A program made the position numbers and the translations under genes. Source: Defluviitaleaceae bacterium (GTDB lineage: Bacteria > Bacillota > Clostridia > Lachnospirales > WQUN01). Taken from it: a stretch of DNA of 64,000 bases. The notes beneath the pieces were generated by a model that was given only the letters and a program-made list of their open reading frames with translations, had not been told where the DNA came from and did no database searches. Where the stretch lies: NCBI GenBank assembly GCA_009779835.1, contig WRBD01000011.1, positions 1 through 64,000 on the forward strand, written 5' to 3'. Positions 52,191 through 61,346 of the stretch are shown here, piece by piece. Each line of letters begins with the position of its first letter. The stretch's first letter is position 1.

Positions 52191-55100
52191 TTATTTAACT
52201 ATAAGATGCCCCACGTTATGCCCAACAAGCCATCTTGAAAGCATGACTATGTCGAAGAAGCTTGTATATCCGCTTCCGGTTATATCTGCGGTAAGCTGGC
52301 AGAAGTTCGGGAAGAGTTCGGGGCGGTCTGCCGGGTCGGTTATAAGCCACTTTGCTATTACCGATGCGTCGGAAGAGGTTATGCGGTTGTCTCCGTTTAT
52401 GTCACCCAAGCGGAAGCCGGCAGGTGTCGGTACCCATACCGCAGTCACCGTCATATCTCCGGTTATTATATCGCCGTCTCGCAGGAACTCATCTGTTGCT
52501 TCGTTAAGCCACCCACCGAACCTGTAGCCGTCGATTGTCATTGTATGCATTCTTGGCAGTGCACCGATTCTGCTGTCGCCTTCAGTTTCAACAGCGAATT
52601 CTACTACATCGCCGGAGTTCGGGTTTTTAAATGTCGCTGCGCCCGCGTCAAAAGTTACCGTGTAGTTGGCAACTCTGACAGCGTGTTCGGCGCCGGTACT
52701 TCCCGTTGTTTCGCCGCCGCCAAGAATTTCATGAGCGAATGCATTCAAATCGTTAATTGAAATGAATGTTGTGCCGGTTCCGGTTCCGTTTGCGACGGTA
52801 TTCACCGAAACGGTAATGGGTTTTGAAATATTATGCGTCGGATTTATTTTAACCTCGAACCCTATTGTTGTGTTAATCAGAAGTGTAGTATTTGGCGGTG
52901 CTCCTTCGACAGCCACATTAACTCTGGTTCCTGTAAACGCAAGAGGATTTCCGCCGATTTCGTTGATTACATCAATGCGGATTGTCATACCGGTGGGGTC
53001 GTCGTCGAACTGACGTTGAGACGGCTCCAAAATCCAGTTTGCCGTTATGAAAACGGGTTCGTCAACCATATCAAAAGTGGTTGATACGTTGGTTTTGTCG
53101 GTAAACACTACGCCGGGCGTGTCGGTTGACCAGTGCGTAAACCTGTAACCATCAATCATTCCCGCGTTGATTGTTACGGGCGTGCCTTGAACCGCCGTTT
53201 CGTGAGACGAGTTCGCGCCTTCGCCACCGTCACTTATCATTATTGCATGCGGGATATTCACATCCGCACCCGCGACTGTTACCGTTGTTGAGGGCGTAGT
53301 CAGCCAGGTAGTACCGCCGTCCACGGAAACCTTTATTGTATATACGCGATTAGAAGTATCCGTGTTCACCGGAAATGTGATAGACGCACTTACGCTTGTA
53401 TCCGTGCCGGTTGGTGTTTGTATATACAAAGGCGAATCCGTACCTTCAAGGAAAGCTGCGATTCTCATATCAGACGCAATAAGATTGCTTCCCTGCACCG
53501 TGATTGTGATGTTGCCGCCATCAGAAGCAACGGAAGCAGGATTTGCGCTTACATTTGTGACGGTGAGAGGGGGCGCATTAACGGTTACCGTTGCAGTGCC
53601 GGAAACAGTTAGGACTTCGGAAGTTGCCGTAATGGTGGCTGTTCCCGCGCTAACGGCTGTAACAACACCGTCGGAAACGGTGGCTACCTCCGTGTTGCTT
53701 GAAGACCAAGTAACGGTTTGATTCGCGTTTTCCGGGACAACCGCAGCGTCCAAGTTGCCTGTTTCACCCACTGTTAAGTTAAGGGAATCAGGGGTAACGT
53801 TTACTTCTGTCGGGCTAATGTCTAGTGCCGTTACAACGGGGCTGAACGACTGTGTTTCGGACGCTGTTTCGCGTGTAAGCGTAGCAACCAAAGTTCCCGT
53901 TGCGTCCGGAGCAGGAGCAATCGGACGGGTTACTTCGCCCGTGGCTGTTATCGCCGGGTTATTTGATGCCCATGAAATATTTACATTATTTGCGGCGGAT
54001 GTCGACAGGGTGACAAGGTCTGACGTTACCGCGTCAACGTCTTGCCCGTTTGAAATCGAATCCCATGTGAGTGCATCCCTTGCCGCGTTTACCGCAAGCT
54101 GTGCGTCGCAGATTACGCAACCGTTATCGTTACAAGTATCGCAGTCGGGGGTGGTTGCGCCTGTATTTACTGCAATTATTATTCCGGTTATTTCCATATT
54201 CGGAAACGGAGTATCGGTAGGGGTATCACAACCTATACTGTATCGTCTGTCAACACCACTATTACCAATATCTGCAATAAATTCACTGCCGCTTATATTT
54301 GCTGTAAGTGTAAACGCACCGTCCGTGCCCACAACATCTGAAAAATATAATCGTTGCGGAGATATATTTTCGGTACGTATTCTCGCGCGTCTTCCTGAAA
54401 AATTACTTGTGAATCTACCGGTTACGGTAATGGTATAATCGGTTTGCGCGTTTATGCCCGTAAGGTTGCCGATTTGAATCGCAACCCCTTGCGAAGTACC
54501 GCCTCTTCCCGTGACGGTTACAGAACGCGCGGCACCTGTATGTGCCGTGGTCTGCGTACCCGACCCGCCGTTTCTTGTTAAAACATCTCTTCCCCTGTCG
54601 GTATTGTTGCTGCTGCTTGTACCGGACAAACGACCGAATGCCTCACTACTAGGTGTAGTTTGCATATCGAATATAGGAGGAGCCGAAGAACCAAGTTGTC
54701 TGGCATTTTCAAATGTGGTGATTGCGGTATTCAGTGTTGCCCTCTCACTGTCAAGCTGTTCTACTGTTGCGGAGGAATTTCCGTGAACCGTTTGGGCGGC
54801 GGTTACTGAGTCTGTAAAAGTAGTACGCACCGGTTGTGTCGTCCAATGTCTGGTGGAAGGCACATTTGCACCGTTTGTGCTTATTTCGGTATTTGTTAAA
54901 AGGGCATTCGCAAAAGTTATTCTTGCCTGCAACGCGGAACGTGCAGCAGCAACAGGGTCTACAGGGCCAATCGGCCGGAATTGCTGGCTTGCGAATATTG
55001 TATTTATAGTAACAGGTTCGTGCGTCGGGTTTCGCCGTAAATGCCCCGCCGCCGCAAGCACAAGGCTTGCGTTATAGTCGCAGGTAACTTCCGTATGGTC

Positions 55101-56567
55101 ATAATTCTGGATGTTGTTAGTAAAGGTATTTCCGCTGGACTGACCCGGGCCACCGATTAACGCGCCTACAAGCAAATTCGCAGGAGCTTCGTTATTTTGA
55201 AAACGAGTCCAACTGTGCCCCGTTTGAGATACGGGAGTGTGAGCCGCTCTGTGGTGGATTCGCATATTTGCGTGTGTGGTACCCGGCGGCGAAGCAGAAA
55301 TAGACGGATACCCGAGGACATAAGAATTGTGAAGAGGGTTTGCTCCCAACAAAAATCTCATTTGCCCATTCGCCCATGTACTTAAAGTGGTATGGCTGCC
55401 GGAGCGCAGATTGTCATGAGCAAGTGCTATTCCCTGCATTGCCGCGTTATAACGGGCGTTTCCCCAACCGCTCCATATCCGGTATGTGTTGGGCTGATTC
55501 CGCCAATCTCCGAATTCTTGCATAACCGCATTCCAATCGCCTCTTAAAACGGCGACTTGCGGCCATACATTATCCCAACTGTAAGCCCAGTTCATATGAG
55601 GAATGTTACCGACCCTGCCGTTACGGTGACTTGTGTTGCCGGTAGCTATAACCAACCATTCGCCGGCAAGGGCAAGTTTATCTTCCCACCGCTGAGCATC
55701 GTAGAAACCTCCTACTCCCGCCGTAGCTACACCGTTATGAGTGCTTGACGACCTTGCCCAGTTGAAAAGGGCGAGAGCCACTCTAAGATCTTCGGGGTCA
55801 CCGAAATTTGCGTAATGTTGCGCAAGCACCGCAGTCGCAATGGCAACTTGGTCTGTACCGGGGTTACCGGATGTTAAATTTGTAAACCGAGCGTTCCTGT
55901 TTGCGCCGGACACGCTCCCTGTTTGCCTTTCGGGACGGCCCCAAAAACCATGGTCGTTACCGCCGCCTCCGTCGCCTACTTGATAAGCAAACGAAGCTAT
56001 CGTTCCGTCTGCATTCCAAACTACGCTTCTGTGAATAAATTCAATAAAATGGTCAAGTATACGCTGCGCGTGGTCGAGAGAACCTACATTTACAAACTCG
56101 TCCCGGTATTCATAAACAGCCCACCCAAGCGTAACAGCCGCAAAATTTATCGGTAATTGGAATTTTACATGGTCGCCCGCGTCATGGAACCCGCCCGTTA
56201 AATCTATGGTGGTACGTCCGCTTGTTCCCCTCATAGCCGAGGGGATGGAAATATTCGCGTCTTGCAGGTGACAGTTGTCCCTCCACAAAAAATGTGACCG
56301 CGTGTTTACATCCGGGCCACACATGTTGGCATCGAAAAAAAACAACGCGGTCTGTAAAAGTCTGGCATAGTTTACTGTGGTATTCATCGGCTCAACGCCA
56401 TAATCCTCAAAAAGCAACAGTTCTTCCGTATCATCGAAAAGCAGTAGCTCTGCATCATAATTAAACAACGGTTCTTCCGCCGCATTAATGATGCCCAAAC
56501 TGCCCAGTGCCATCAATACACTAAGCAAAATGGCAATAAATCTTCTGAAAGTGCTGAGTTTCACCAT
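52191..56567 (-). CDS. GH9 endoglucanase-type cellulase with dockerin
   Basis: The 1458-residue secreted protein has a signal peptide (about 1-29) and a GH9 catalytic domain (about 64-510) with the base in GGFHDAGDHVKF, the His motif HHRAAHTP and the catalytic Glu in HTEVTCDYNAS (near 492). GH9 enzymes cut cellulose with inversion. Then come a FIVAR-like helical segment, a CBM-like jelly roll, aBig2/BIG2 Ig-like domains (about 880-1000), a TIG-like and InlB-like repeats, and a type I dockerin (about 1380-1455: GDINGDNRITSSDASVIA; ADITGSGYTSFFDI). The dockerin should place it in a cellulosome. RBS TAGGAGGTATTATA. Confidence 0.92.
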   Translation of the reverse strand: MVKLSTFRRFIAILLSVLMALGSLGIINAAEEPLFNYDAELLLFDDTEELLLFEDYGVEPMNTTVNYARLLQTALFFFDANMCGPDVNTRSHFLWRDNCHLQDANISIPSAMRGTSGRTTIDLTGGFHDAGDHVKFQLPINFAAVTLGWAVYEYRDEFVNVGSLDHAQRILDHFIEFIHRSVVWNADGTIASFAYQVGDGGGGNDHGFWGRPERQTGSVSGANRNARFTNLTSGNPGTDQVAIATAVLAQHYANFGDPEDLRVALALFNWARSSSTHNGVATAGVGGFYDAQRWEDKLALAGEWLVIATGNTSHRNGRVGNIPHMNWAYSWDNVWPQVAVLRGDWNAVMQEFGDWRNQPNTYRIWSGWGNARYNAAMQGIALAHDNLRSGSHTTLSTWANGQMRFLLGANPLHNSYVLGYPSISASPPGTTHANMRIHHRAAHTPVSQTGHSWTRFQNNEAPANLLVGALIGGPGQSSGNTFTNNIQNYDHTEVTCDYNASLVLAAAGHLRRNPTHEPVTINTIFASQQFRPIGPVDPVAAARSALQARITFANALLTNTEISTNGANVPSTRHWTTQPVRTTFTDSVTAAQTVHGNSSATVEQLDSERATLNTAITTFENARQLGSSAPPIFDMQTTPSSEAFGRLSGTSSSNNTDRGRDVLTRNGGSGTQTTAHTGAARSVTVTGRGGTSQGVAIQIGNLTGINAQTDYTITVTGRFTSNFSGRRARIRTENISPQRLYFSDVVGTDGAFTLTANISGSEFIADIGNSGVDRRYSIGCDTPTDTPFPNMEITGIIIAVNTGATTPDCDTCNDNGCVICDAQLAVNAARDALTWDSISNGQDVDAVTSDLVTLSTSAANNVNISWASNNPAITATGEVTRPIAPAPDATGTLVATLTRETASETQSFSPVVTALDISPTEVNVTPDSLNLTVGETGNLDAAVVPENANQTVTWSSSNTEVATVSDGVVTAVSAGTATITATSEVLTVSGTATVTVNAPPLTVTNVSANPASVASDGGNITITVQGSNLIASDMRIAAFLEGTDSPLYIQTPTGTDTSVSASITFPVNTDTSNRVYTIKVSVDGGTTWLTTPSTTVTVAGADVNIPHAIMISDGGEGANSSHETAVQGTPVTINAGMIDGYRFTHWSTDTPGVVFTDKTNVSTTFDMVDEPVFITANWILEPSQRQFDDDPTGMTIRIDVINEIGGNPLAFTGTRVNVAVEGAPPNTTLLINTTIGFEVKINPTHNISKPITVSVNTVANGTGTGTTFISINDLNAFAHEILGGGETTGSTGAEHAVRVANYTVTFDAGAATFKNPNSGDVVEFAVETEGDSRIGALPRMHTMTIDGYRFGGWLNEATDEFLRDGDIITGDMTVTAVWVPTPAGFRLGDINGDNRITSSDASVIAKWLITDPADRPELFPNFCQLTADITGSGYTSFFDIVMLSRWLVGHNVGHLIVK

Positions 56568-56725
56568 TATAATACCTCCTAATGCAATAAAATATAAACC
56601 GAGGGTATAATTTTCGTTACTTGTTGGTATTTATATGTTATGTAACACCCCCTTTTATTCACACTGTATTTTTGTATATTTCCCGAGGATAGCGACAGTA
56701 CCCCACTTATTAATTGAGTATTGCT

Positions 56726-56754
56726 ATAATACATTTTTTTTACATTTTGTTCAA
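56726..56754 (-). promoter_or_regulatory. Promoter of the GH9 gene
   Basis: Minus strand: TTGAAC (56749-56754), 17 bases, TATTAT (56726-56731), giving a 5' leader of about 150 nt. The 265-base gap holds no other gene. Confidence 0.6.
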
Positions 56755-56843
56755 GACTAAGCTGGAAAATAAACTTAACAAAATTATTGGAGTGTTTTTG
56801 TAAACCACACAATTTTATTCTGATTATAATTGCGATGGAATGA

Positions 56844-58346
56844 TTAGTATCCGACAATTATATATCTGTCGTTAAGCGGAAAATCGTCCGGACGGTGGGT
56901 TTTGATTATATACTTTTTCTCGCCGTCAAAGCGAATGGTAACAGACTTGGAAAAGCCGGAACCCGGCACATTTTCTTTTATAATAAGGCTGGCACCACAT
57001 TCCCGCATCGTTTCAAAAGTGGTCATAAATCCAACTCCGCTACCTCCGTTTTCTGCATGGGTAGTTACATATTCCAATCCAAGGCGCATCAGCGTTTCCA
57101 CCTCAAAGGGAATACCGCTGTCATGTACCGAAAATTCATAACAGCCCTCAAATTCACCAATCATTGCTAAAATGCTTCTCATTCCCCCTGTGCCGGCATT
57201 TACTGCGATAAGCGCGTCTTGAAGGTGGTCGCCTATCATTGTTTCCAACTTGCTTTGATTGACTATTTTTTCCACCATGTACACGATGCTACCATTTACT
57301 TTGAGGTTAAAATCCATGTCATTCTCTTCAAACCTATCCGCGAAAAGTGCAAACATACCATCAATAGCATGTATGTTTGAAGATGGAAGTTTCTTGTTTA
57401 CTTTTACACCAACCCGCTCTTGATATTCCCGGGAAAGCTCTTGTACTTTAACTAACTCCATCGTAAGTTCTTCGTTAAACTCAGCAGGAAGTCCATATTC
57501 TTGCGCTTTTTTCAATAATCTTAAAATACTGCGTTCTGTTACAGTTTGCCGGTGCAGCATTCTGTGGTTCGCATCCCTTACCGCCTCGTGCATTTCTTTG
57601 TAATGTTGTATTTGGCAAGTTAATTCCTCTTTTTCTTGCAGGTGTAATTCTTCGTTGCGCTCCCACATCTTTTTACGCTGAAAAAAATTAAAATTCATTC
57701 TAATCCAAATGTAGATGCCGGTGCCAATTACAGCAACGCCAATAATAAATATAAAAATCATATAAAATGTTCCGATATTTCCCCTTTGAGACGTTAAAAA
57801 TGAACTAACAGCCAAAATAATTCCGGCTATAATCAATGTCACAACCAACGCAAGCCTTTCAGATAAAAACGGAAACCCTAATTTGAACCGCCGTATTTTA
57901 TAGAAGAAATACGCGAATAAAAATTGAAGTATCGCAATTATGGCATAAAACAAAAGGAAAATAGGCTCATTGAAATTCACTACGGAATAATTCATTAATC
58001 TGTCACTTAAAAATGGGTTAAAAACAATACTGGCTATAAAATGTGCAAAGGCATAAAAAACATAACTGATTCCGTATGCCAAAAGAAATGCCGGCAGTGC
58101 AGTATCAATCTTAATTTTATGTAACTTCCAAATAAAGACGACCGATGCGGTACAGAAAATAACCCTAATCATCAACAGCGGTATCGGTTCTATGGAGAAC
58201 ATTACTGCCCATACAAGGCACCATAATATTAAAGCAATCTTTTTGATATTCAAATCTTTGTGGTTTATAGCCCGCCCACAAACATAAAAACTAATAAGTA
58301 GTGTTCCTGCTGTGCTGATTATGTTGGTCATGAAACTAACAGACAT
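56844..58346 (-). CDS. Polytopic GHKL-type sensor histidine kinase
   Basis: About 500 residues: six or seven membrane helices (about 5-215), a cytoplasmic coiled coil with MHEAVRDANHRMLHRQ as the probable His region, then a GHKL ATPase (about 370-500) with G1 VHDSGIPFE and G2 GSGVGFMTTFE. The layout is that of AgrC/ComD-type peptide receptors. The N box is atypical (DHLQDALIAVN). The ATG chosen has GGAGG ten bases upstream; an in-frame codon 54 bases earlier lacks a site. The partner regulator lies 330 bases away in the same direction. Confidence 0.8.
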   Translation of the reverse strand: MSVSFMTNIISTAGTLLISFYVCGRAINHKDLNIKKIALILWCLVWAVMFSIEPIPLLMIRVIFCTASVVFIWKLHKIKIDTALPAFLLAYGISYVFYAFAHFIASIVFNPFLSDRLMNYSVVNFNEPIFLLFYAIIAILQFLFAYFFYKIRRFKLGFPFLSERLALVVTLIIAGIILAVSSFLTSQRGNIGTFYMIFIFIIGVAVIGTGIYIWIRMNFNFFQRKKMWERNEELHLQEKEELTCQIQHYKEMHEAVRDANHRMLHRQTVTERSILRLLKKAQEYGLPAEFNEELTMELVKVQELSREYQERVGVKVNKKLPSSNIHAIDGMFALFADRFEENDMDFNLKVNGSIVYMVEKIVNQSKLETMIGDHLQDALIAVNAGTGGMRSILAMIGEFEGCYEFSVHDSGIPFEVETLMRLGLEYVTTHAENGGSGVGFMTTFETMRECGASLIIKENVPGSGFSKSVTIRFDGEKKYIIKTHRPDDFPLNDRYIIVGY

Positions 58347-58373
58347 CTCAGGAAATCCTCCAAATTTTTCAAC

Positions 58374-58382
58374 ATTATAACA
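58374..58382 (-). promoter_or_regulatory. Extended -10 promoter of the histidine kinase gene
   Basis: TGTTATAAT (minus strand) lies 28-36 bases before the kinase ATG and just past the terminator of the 16-codon ORF, so the kinase can be transcribed separately. Confidence 0.45.
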
Positions 58383-58390
58383 TTTGCAGT

Positions 58391-58434
58391 AAAAAAACAA
58401 AAGAGAAGAACGGCACTAAACCGACTTCTCTCTT
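58391..58434 (-). terminator. Terminator after the 16-codon ORF
   Basis: AAGAGAGAAG pairs with CTTCTCTTTT, with an inner CGG/CCG, followed by GTTTTTTT on the minus strand. Confidence 0.6.
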
Positions 58435-58456
58435 AATTTTACTAGCGTTTTTTATG

Positions 58457-58507
58457 TTACGCCCAACCATGTGTTAATGTTTGCCACATAAAATTCCAAA
58501 AACACAT
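58457..58507 (-). CDS. Putative 16-residue Trp-rich peptide (MCFWNFMWQTLTHGWA)
   Basis: GGAGGAA, six bases, ATG is a near-perfect start; the frame ends at TAA after 16 codons. Three Trp and two Phe make it very hydrophobic. It has its own downstream terminator and lies just past the response regulator's terminator, between regulator and receptor-like kinase genes. It could be a signalling peptide sensed by the kinase, or a regulatory leader whose Trp codons are read. Frames this short also arise by chance, so translation is not certain. Confidence 0.4.
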   Translation of the reverse strand: MCFWNFMWQTLTHGWA

Positions 58508-58561
58508 ATGCACTTCCTCCGTTTTTCTGTCAGATTTCCCAGTCTTTCGACCCTCGATGAC

Positions 58562-58600
58562 AAAAAAAATACCACGCGGAGTTAAAAACTCTGTGTGGTA
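58562..58600 (-). terminator. Terminator after the response regulator
   Basis: TACCACACAGAGTT pairs with AACTCCGCGTGGTA, followed by eight T on the minus strand. Confidence 0.7.
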
Positions 58601-58677
58601 AGGAGAATTGAATTTCGTATGGAAACTTCTAAATTTCTATGAAACTAAAAGGGATAAATGTTTTAATTTTGATATGT

Positions 58678-59478
58678 TCATATAGAATTTCGTATTTTAT
58701 CGGCGTAGTAGTGAATAAAGTCTGATGGAGTGGGTGTTCCTGCTTTTATACTGATACGGGCGGTGTAATGCTCCAGTAATTCCTCCGGTGCGGAATTTCC
58801 CCAAGCGTCATTTATCGCCGTCTGCATAACGGTGCTGATGGTGTTATATGCGTTTTTATTTTTTACAGCAATTTGCTCAATTACTGAGACAGTCTTCTTT
58901 TCGGCACATATTTGAAGAAAAATGCCTTCCCGAAGATAAGTGCGACCTTTGTACTTTGCGCGCACCCCAATTAAATCAAGTTCCGCGTCAATCCTTTTGT
59001 AAATACGTGTTTGCCGCTCTTCGGGTGATTCAATCATCACGTTTTCAATTGTTCTGTTTGTGCGTTTTCCGGCACGCAAATGCCTCCGCAAGGAAAGCAA
59101 TGTATCAAATACAAAATCCTCGCTGTAATCTCGTTGCTTTTTGCAAAAATACCAATCCGCGCCCAATTCCTCAATTCGGTCATTAACTATCCTCGATTGA
59201 TTTGTTGAAGTAACCATAACGATGGGGCGGAACGTTAAATTGGTCTTATTCAGCATTTCCAAAAATTGAATCCCTGAACCGGAACCCCTTGCCAATTGTA
59301 AATCTAAAATAACAGCCTCCGGCAAGCGGGACTGAACTAATTTCAAACCTTCTTCCGCAGAATCGGTCATTCCAACAAAGCTAATATCCGATCGGCGGTT
59401 TGCGCAGTCCTTAAAATTAATGCAATCGCCCACATCGTCTTCAATAAGAACCACAGTCATTGGTTTGGATTTATCCAT
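58678..59478 (-). CDS. Response regulator with Spo0A-like C-terminal domain
   Basis: The 266-residue protein has a receiver domain (about 8-125: VLIEDDVGD, AVILDLQLARGSGSG with the phospho-Asp near 56, and VMVTSTNQ). The output domain (about 155-266) resembles the Spo0A effector: TYLREGIFLQICAEKK, AYNTISTVMQTAINDAWG, and an end TPTPSDFIHYYADKIR against Spo0A's KPTNSEFIAMIADKLR. A Spo0A paralogue with a dedicated kinase next to a cellulase gene is unusual. Targets may be 0A-box-like sites. It is divergent from the XRE gene. Confidence 0.8.
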   Translation of the reverse strand: MDKSKPMTVVLIEDDVGDCINFKDCANRRSDISFVGMTDSAEEGLKLVQSRLPEAVILDLQLARGSGSGIQFLEMLNKTNLTFRPIVMVTSTNQSRIVNDRIEELGADWYFCKKQRDYSEDFVFDTLLSLRRHLRAGKRTNRTIENVMIESPEERQTRIYKRIDAELDLIGVRAKYKGRTYLREGIFLQICAEKKTVSVIEQIAVKNKNAYNTISTVMQTAINDAWGNSAPEELLEHYTARISIKAGTPTPSDFIHYYADKIRNSI

Positions 59479-59555
59479 TCATACCCAACCCCTACCATAT
59501 GTTTTTATATATTTTCATATAAATCGTTATTGCTCTTACCATACATAAAGATTTG

Positions 59556-59586
59556 ACAAATTAAGTATAATTTTAGCCTAATTTGT
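59556..59586. promoter_or_regulatory. Inverted repeat around a -10 box upstream of the XRE gene
   Basis: ACAAATTA (59556-59563) and TAATTTGT (59579-59586) flank TATAAT (59566-59571). It is a likely operator for autoregulation by the XRE protein. Confidence 0.4.
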
Positions 59587-59614
59587 AAAACGAGCGAACG
59601 GAGGCATCTTTTTC

Positions 59615-60010
59615 ATGTGGGAGCAACAAGTAGGTGAACGCATTAGCCAATTACGCAGAAATCGTAATCTGACGCGAGCAGAGTTTGGTAAATTAACTAG
59701 CTTATCAGAGCAACATGTAGGTAAAATCGAAAGGGGTAAGACTATCACGGTAGAATCTATAATAAAAATATGCGAAAAAATCGGAGTTTCATCAGATTAT
59801 ATCATATTTGGCAGTCATGACCCAATGGCAGCGGCGGCGGCATTACATGGGCTAACCCATGAGCAAGCCCAAGTAACCCTTGATATTGCTATGAATGTAA
59901 TTAAATTTTTAAGTACGGAAACAGGAAACAATACTCTAATTCAAGAGGTATTCCGAAATACCATCCATTCGAACCGATACAAGCATAATACCAATGTTAT
60001 CGGCTATTGA
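59615..60010 (+). CDS. XRE-family transcriptional regulator
   Basis: The 131-residue protein has an N-terminal helix-turn-helix (ISQLRRNRNLTRAEFGKLTS; EQHVGKIERGKTITVESIIK). The helical C-terminal half (TLDIAMNVIKFLSTE) may dimerise. It starts after ACGGAGGCATCTTTTTC. Such regulators often control mobile elements, and Tn916-type genes follow. Targets are unknown. Confidence 0.85.
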   Translation: MWEQQVGERISQLRRNRNLTRAEFGKLTSLSEQHVGKIERGKTITVESIIKICEKIGVSSDYIIFGSHDPMAAAAALHGLTHEQAQVTLDIAMNVIKFLSTETGNNTLIQEVFRNTIHSNRYKHNTNVIGY

Positions 60011-60215
60011 CAAGCATTTCGTCTAACCGGGAAATTCGATAACACAAACGTAAGCCATATGTAACGGCTCCAGCTAATGCGGAGCTAACTGATGTTCAGA
60101 AGCAGGGGGGACTATTTCTGAATCATTGTTTTTTATTGCAACATTGTTAAATTTTTTAAAGGACTCGTTCTTTTTGTGTAGGGCTTAACCTAACACATTT
60201 TAAGGAGCGATGTCC

Positions 60216-60599
60216 ATGAAGGAAAATTGTACCGGTTTATCATTTGAACATATTGAACAGCAATTTACTGGTTTCCTTATGAAATCAGTAAAGGGTTTGA
60301 GGCTTGATTACCTGCGCCGGCAAAGGAGATTTGAAACAGAAATTCCGACAGATCAACTTGAAGCATATTTGCATAAAATAGGTGCTGAATACAGCTACGA
60401 AATAGAAGAATTAGGGAATGAAGACCTATCGGATGCCCTAAGTACACTCTCCGAAAAACAGAAAACCGTCATACAACTTGTTGTAATTTTAGATTTAACA
60501 GAAAAGACAGCCGCTGATATTCTTGGTGTTACCCAACAAGGAGTGCATCAAGCCAAGAAACGGGCGCTATTGGAACTGAAGAAAAAGCTGGAGGTGTAA
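60216..60599 (+). CDS. Tn916-type small sigma-70-like factor
   Basis: The 127-residue protein ends in a sigma region 4-like helix-turn-helix (LSEKQKTVIQLVVILDLTEK; AADILGVTQQGVHQAKKRAL). The first half is short and charged (RLDYLRRQRRFETE). It resembles the regulator-like sigma factors of conjugative transposons (Tn916 ORF7 type). The start has AAGGAG eight bases upstream. The adjacent HTH gene follows after five bases. Confidence 0.8.
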   Translation: MKENCTGLSFEHIEQQFTGFLMKSVKGLRLDYLRRQRRFETEIPTDQLEAYLHKIGAEYSYEIEELGNEDLSDALSTLSEKQKTVIQLVVILDLTEKTAADILGVTQQGVHQAKKRALLELKKKLEV

Positions 60600-60604
60600 A
60601 GCTA

Positions 60605-60820
60605 ATGGAACTGTATAATTTGATTGCCAAAGTATCTAATGCCAACGATTCTGATGCATCGTGGGAGCTGGTTCTTAGATTCAAGCCTTATATAAGGAAA
60701 ATATGCTTCGACGAAGAAAAGCAATGTGTGGATGAGGACATGGTGTCTGACATCATTGTTCGTCTCCATAAAAGAATTTTGGGGTTTAAAATTAGACGCC
60801 CATGCGAAGCAGAACATTAA
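60605..60820 (+). CDS. Conjugative-transposon helix-turn-helix protein (HTH_16 type)
   Basis: The 71-residue protein (MELYNLIAKVSNANDSDASW; PYIRKICF; DEDMVSDIIVRLHKRILGF) resembles HTH_16 proteins, such as ORF8 of Tn916-like elements, which pair with the small sigma factor. No integrase, relaxase or transfer genes are visible to its right, so this looks like a remnant or a domesticated control module. The sigma gene ends in GAGGTG, which serves as its binding site. Confidence 0.75.
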   Translation: MELYNLIAKVSNANDSDASWELVLRFKPYIRKICFDEEKQCVDEDMVSDIIVRLHKRILGFKIRRPCEAEH

Positions 60821-60835
60821 GTAGTTTTATCATTG

Positions 60836-60864
60836 ACGGCATACCAATTAGGTTTGCCGTTTTT
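60836..60864 (+). terminator. Terminator after the sigma/HTH pair
   Basis: ACGGCATACC pairs with GGTTTGCCGT (one internal mismatch), then TTTT. Confidence 0.6.
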
Positions 60865-60883
60865 CCGTTTAAGGGGCTTATTC

Positions 60884-61345
60884 TCAACTGTACTCTCCTG
60901 TTAATAGCCAACGTTCAAGAAACATTCCATAACCCACTTCTTCCAAATAGACTCCTATTAAGAGGTCACGTTGATTGAAAATAGGGGTTGCCAAAAAAAT
61001 GGAGGTAGATAAAGTCATTTCTAAAACCAATCGGTTATCTTCTAAACCTTCCTCCAGTGGCACTATATTTCCATACGGTGTGATTGTAAAAAGAGTTTCC
61101 TCTTCATGTCGCCCTAACTGTATACGGATAATACGGTCTTCCAACAAATCAATATTGTTCACAATACTCGCTAGATTATGCTGGCTGCCTTGGTAAAAGA
61201 CATTTGTGGCAGAGCGTACCGGGTTTAACGGTGAGGTATCTCCTGAACCCCAGTCAATTGTAAGGATGAAGTAGGTAATAGCTAATACGATTATAACAGC
61301 TATAATATGAAAATATGTTTTGAAATCATCATACCATTCTCTCAA
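60884..61345 (-). CDS. Membrane protein with extracellular beta domain, unknown
   Basis: About 153 residues: a short start, one membrane helix (about 14-33: IIAVIIVLAITYFILTI) and an outside domain of about 115 residues rich in beta strands (LEDRIIRIQLGRHEEETLF; LVLEMTLSTSIFLATP). The TTG start two bases after the preceding gene's stop has GGGAGG seven bases upstream. It is last in a minus-strand set with an AbrB-like gene and a sortase, so a surface role is plausible. I do not recognise the family. Confidence 0.6.
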   Translation of the reverse strand: MREWYDDFKTYFHIIAVIIVLAITYFILTIDWGSGDTSPLNPVRSATNVFYQGSQHNLASIVNNIDLLEDRIIRIQLGRHEEETLFTITPYGNIVPLEEGLEDNRLVLEMTLSTSIFLATPIFNQRDLLIGVYLEEVGYGMFLERWLLTGEYS

Positions 61346-61346
61346 G

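Noticed and set aside
52750-53000. Cohesin domain within the GH9 protein
   Set aside because: The beta segment near residues 1190-1270 is cohesin-sized, but I see no cohesin hallmarks; it more likely is another Ig-like module.
53362-54438. Plus-strand frames of 119 and 227 codons opposite the GH9 gene
   Set aside because: They lie fully antisense to the confident Ig-like domains and have no start signals.
60011-60209. A riboswitch between the XRE and sigma genes
   Set aside because: There are small stems (GGCTCC/GGAGC, TTCAGAA/TTCTGAA) but no conserved aptamer core I recognise.
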